A stretch of DNA of 64,000 nucleotides from VRUE01 sp963753245 (lineage in GTDB: Bacteria > Actinomycetota > Thermoleophilia > Solirubrobacterales > 70-9): NCBI GenBank assembly GCA_963753245.1, contig CAVWBK010000007.1:372001-436000 (forward strand). Direction: 5' to 3'. Shown in pieces: positions 61,676 through 64,000 of the stretch (the stretch's first letter is position 1; every line of letters begins with the position of its first letter). A program made the position numbers and the translations under genes. The notes beneath the pieces were generated by a model. It saw nothing but the letters and a program-made list of their open reading frames with translations. It did not search any database and was not told the origin of the DNA.

Positions 61676-62190
61676 GCGGCCGCGGGCATCTCGGCGGGCA
61701 GGTACTGCTGCCAGGCCAGCGGGATGGAGGGGCTCGCGACCTGAATGAAGACGGTTGGTCCGGGCGCCCGCGGGCTCTTGCGAGGGTGCATCTGGATCTC
61801 GCGCGGCAGGCGGTTGCCCTTGCGCCGGTTGCAGCTCGCGCAGGCGGCGACGATGTTCTCCCAGACCGACTTGCCGCCGCGGCTGCGGGGGATGACGTGG
61901 TCGACGGTGAGCCCGGGCTTGCGCGCGCCGCAGTACTGGCAGGTCCACGAGTCGCGCGCCAGCACCGCCCGCCGGGTGATCTTGCGGCGGTGCGCCTGGC
62001 GAGGGATTCGCACATAGCTGACCAGGCGGATCACGTCGGGACGCTCGATCGTCATGTGCTCGGAGTGCAGGACCCCGTCGCGTCGCTCGAGCAGCTCGGC
62101 CTTTTCCTTCAGCAGCAAGACGGTGGCTCGTCTCAGCGTGCAGACGTTGATCGGCTCATACGTCGCATTGAGTACGAGGACCCGTGCCAT
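61672..62190 (-). CDS. HNH endonuclease family protein
   Basis: A 172-residue HNH protein. The zinc-binding CQYCG (about 84-88) and CASCNRRKGNR bracket the catalytic core VDHVIPRSRGGKSVWEN. The N-terminal part (VLVLNATYEPINVCTLRRATVLLLKEKAE) is typical of a widespread chromosomal HNH family of unknown role found in actinobacteria and cyanobacteria, distinct from homing or restriction enzymes. It starts 14 bp after pheA on the same strand. Confidence 0.92.
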   Translation of the reverse strand: MARVLVLNATYEPINVCTLRRATVLLLKEKAELLERRDGVLHSEHMTIERPDVIRLVSYVRIPRQAHRRKITRRAVLARDSWTCQYCGARKPGLTVDHVIPRSRGGKSVWENIVAACASCNRRKGNRLPREIQMHPRKSPRAPGPTVFIQVASPSIPLAWQQYLPAEMPAAA

Positions 62191-62204
62191 GTCGATCGAG
62201 AATT

Positions 62205-63065
62205 CTACGCAGGCGCCCCCGCGCCGCCACCGCCAACCGGGTAGGAGCCGAGGATCCGCACCGATTCCGCCTTGGCGCGCAGCGCCTCGACCGCCGCCGT
62301 GACCTGCGGCTCGGCTGCGGCGCCCTGCAGGTCACAGAAGAACATGTAGCGACCGAGACCCTGGCGCAGCGGTCGCGACTCGATCCGGGTCAGGTTAATT
62401 CCGCGGCCGGAGAACTCGCGCAGGGCCTCGACCAGGGCGCCGGGGCGGTCGTCGCCAAGCTCGGAGAAGACCAGGGAGGTCTTCCATTCACCCTCGCCCT
62501 CAGCCGGGGTGCCCTGCGGCGCGATCCAGACGAAGCGGGTCACGTTCGTGGGCTCATCCTCGATCCCTTCGGCGAGGATCGTTCCGCCGTAGAGCTCGGC
62601 CGCGGCGCGGGCGCCGATCGCCGCCCAAGGCTCGGGCGACTCGCAGACGATCCGCACCGCCTCCGCGGTGCTGGTCAGGCTGCGCGCCTGCGCGCCCGGC
62701 AGGCACTCGCGCAAAAATCGCGCGCACTGGGCGAGCGGCTGGGGGTGGGAGAGGACGGCGCTGATCCGCCCCAGCTCGATCTCACCGGCGGCGATCAGCT
62801 GAGCGCGCACGACGTAATCGTGCTCGCCGACGATCGTCACCGCGGGGGTCTCAAATGCGAGCGTGTCGAGGGTGGCGCGCACCGAGCCCTCGATTGAGTT
62901 CTCGATGGGGACCAGGGCCCGGTCGGCCTCGCCCGCTTCGACAGCGACGATCGCGTCGTGGACCGTGGCCGTGCGCTTTGGCTCGAAGCCGCCCGCGGGC
63001 GCCGCCACGCGCAGTGCGTCCTCGGTGAAGGTGCCCGCCGGTCCGAGGTAGGCGATCTTCTCCAC
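62205..63065 (-). CDS. pheA: Prephenate dehydratase
   Basis: A 286-residue PheA that converts prephenate to phenylpyruvate. The dehydratase domain starts KIAYLGPAGTFTEDA and has VPIENSIEGSV and SHPQPLAQC, with the TRFVWIAP strand carrying the catalytic Thr-Arg-Phe. The regulatory ACT domain (about 195-270) has PGALVEALREFSGRGINLTRIESRP, so feedback inhibition by phenylalanine is expected. GTG 63065 is preceded by AGGGG. No chorismate mutase domain is fused. Confidence 0.95.
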   Translation of the reverse strand: MEKIAYLGPAGTFTEDALRVAAPAGGFEPKRTATVHDAIVAVEAGEADRALVPIENSIEGSVRATLDTLAFETPAVTIVGEHDYVVRAQLIAAGEIELGRISAVLSHPQPLAQCARFLRECLPGAQARSLTSTAEAVRIVCESPEPWAAIGARAAAELYGGTILAEGIEDEPTNVTRFVWIAPQGTPAEGEGEWKTSLVFSELGDDRPGALVEALREFSGRGINLTRIESRPLRQGLGRYMFFCDLQGAAAEPQVTAAVEALRAKAESVRILGSYPVGGGGAGAPA

Positions 63066-63074
63066 CTGAGGCCC

Positions 63075-64000
63075 CTATTCGAATTCGACCGTGTAGGTGG
63101 CTTCGTTGTTGGTCGTGATCCCCTCGCCCGGGACAGAGGCGACTTTGACTTCCAGTTCGACCGTGCCGGTCGGGGCGGGGGTCAACGGGATCACGACCGT
63201 CTGCGTTTCCTGGGGAGCGATGCTGTTGATCGTGCCCGAGATCGGCGCACCACCACCAACCGTGACCGCCACCGACACCCCGCTCTCGGTCGATTCGCCC
63301 TGGTTTTGGACTTCGACTTCGACTTCGGGCGTTTCCTGGGCGGCGACCGCGACGCTTGATTCGCTGACCAGAGTGGTGCCGTTGACGGCCGCGCCGAGCA
63401 ACCCGAGCCCGTGGATCCCGTTGGCTTCAGCCCCGTTGGCGGCCCCGCTGACGGCGCCCAGCGCCGTGCTGACTGCGGTCGGATCGAGCCACTTCGTCCC
63501 TTCGGGCAAGAAGACGCTCTCCGGTACGTCGTCGCCTTCGATCCCGCTGTCGGCAAGCACCCGATCGATTTCGGGTCGCACCACCGAGGCGTAGAGGACG
63601 TCGCTGGCGAGCAGCTTCTGCATCTGGTTGGCGATCGTTGTCGTTGCCTTCTTGGACCCGAGGTCAGCGAGCGCGGTGCTCATTTCGTCGGCGATTTCGT
63701 TCATCGCGCCGTCGCGCAGGTCGTAGGAGATTTCGAGTGCGTTCTGCGCCTTGCCCATGTCTCCGGGAGCGCTGAGGTCGTCGACGCGGCTGGTCAGGCT
63801 GCCCATCGCGCTGCGGTCAGCGTTTACCGTTTCGACGTATTCGGTGACCGAGAGTCCACCGGGGTCGCGGAGTTTCGCGAAGAAGTCCTTGCTCGTCCGG
63901 TTGGTCTCTTCGACGATCTGGGTTACGTTCCGCGCGTAGTCGCTGAGCGCGCGCTGAGCGCGCGCGTCCAGACAACCCTTGACGCCGAGCACGATCAGGA
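63075..64000 (-). CDS. Membrane-anchored protein with C-terminal CARDB-like domain (partial)
   Basis: At least 308 residues; the frame is open to the window edge, so the start is outside. The visible beginning (LIVLGVKGCLDARAQRAL) is the end of a membrane helix and its junction, so the rest is extracytoplasmic. A helical region (about 10-190 of the visible part) is followed by a beta-rich C-terminus with VEVQNQGESTESGVSVAV and TTNNEATYTVEF, a CARDB-like adhesion fold. Glu codons are mainly GAA. It ends 9 bp before pheA. Function unknown. Confidence 0.8.
   Translation of the reverse strand, partial: LIVLGVKGCLDARAQRALSDYARNVTQIVEETNRTSKDFFAKLRDPGGLSVTEYVETVNADRSAMGSLTSRVDDLSAPGDMGKAQNALEISYDLRDGAMNEIADEMSTALADLGSKKATTTIANQMQKLLASDVLYASVVRPEIDRVLADSGIEGDDVPESVFLPEGTKWLDPTAVSTALGAVSGAANGAEANGIHGLGLLGAAVNGTTLVSESSVAVAAQETPEVEVEVQNQGESTESGVSVAVTVGGGAPISGTINSIAPQETQTVVIPLTPAPTGTVELEVKVASVPGEGITTNNEATYTVEFE

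Overview
The window is a 64 kb piece of a high-GC, gene-dense bacterial chromosome that includes the replication-origin region (rpmH / dnaA-dnaN-recF-dciA-gyrB-gyrA). Gene content points to a deep-branching actinobacterium, most likely Thermoleophilia (Solirubrobacterales-like). It has a six-gene Mce operon, MMPL, menaquinone genes, many GTG/TTG starts and GAG-rich cytosolic genes. Its Bacillus-type cytochrome b6/c complex and E. coli-length GyrB are unlike typical Actinomycetia. The taxonomy is inferred from gene content only.

Layout. 0-3 kb: end of a two-component system, a FlgM-like small ORF, thiL, a YbhN-type membrane protein. 3-9.4 kb: rpsF-ssb-rpsR-rplI, an unknown membrane protein, dnaB, a translationally coupled DnaC-like ATPase, purA. 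9.4-25.5 kb: an envelope island with a lipoprotein, six overlapping mce genes (minus strand, no YrbE permease or ATPase nearby), an MMPL transporter, and three paralogous secreted proteins with four conserved cysteines placed around the Mce and MMPL genes. 25.7-27.3 kb: tRNA-Lys and an IS701-family element with CTAG target duplication. 27.3-29.2 kb: a TPR-like anchored protein, tatC, tatA. 29.7-37.5 kb: a minus-strand respiratory super-operon, hemB, siroheme-decarboxylase-like gene, hemL, unknown, qcrA-qcrB-qcrC, menG, polyprenyl synthase. 37.6-47.3 kb: ABC exporter, ymdB, GT-C-like and phosphodiesterase membrane/envelope genes, an aminotransferase, ddl. 47.4-52.4 kb: rpmH-rnpA-yidD-yidC-jag-rsmG-parA-parB-tRNA-Ile-DUF151, with a parS-like site at the rnpA/yidD junction. 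52.5-61.7 kb: dnaA to gyrA on the plus strand. 61.7-64 kb: HNH nuclease, pheA, and a partial anchored protein with a CARDB-like domain.

The points most worth following are: the Mce/MMPL-associated four-cysteine family; coexistence of a DnaC-like loader and DciA; a heme/bc-complex/menaquinone super-operon carrying a two-domain Ahb-like protein; glutamate codon choice that splits exported proteins (GAA) from cytosolic proteins (GAG); a tRNA-Ile gene overlapping parB; and a terminator-like leader ahead of gyrB.
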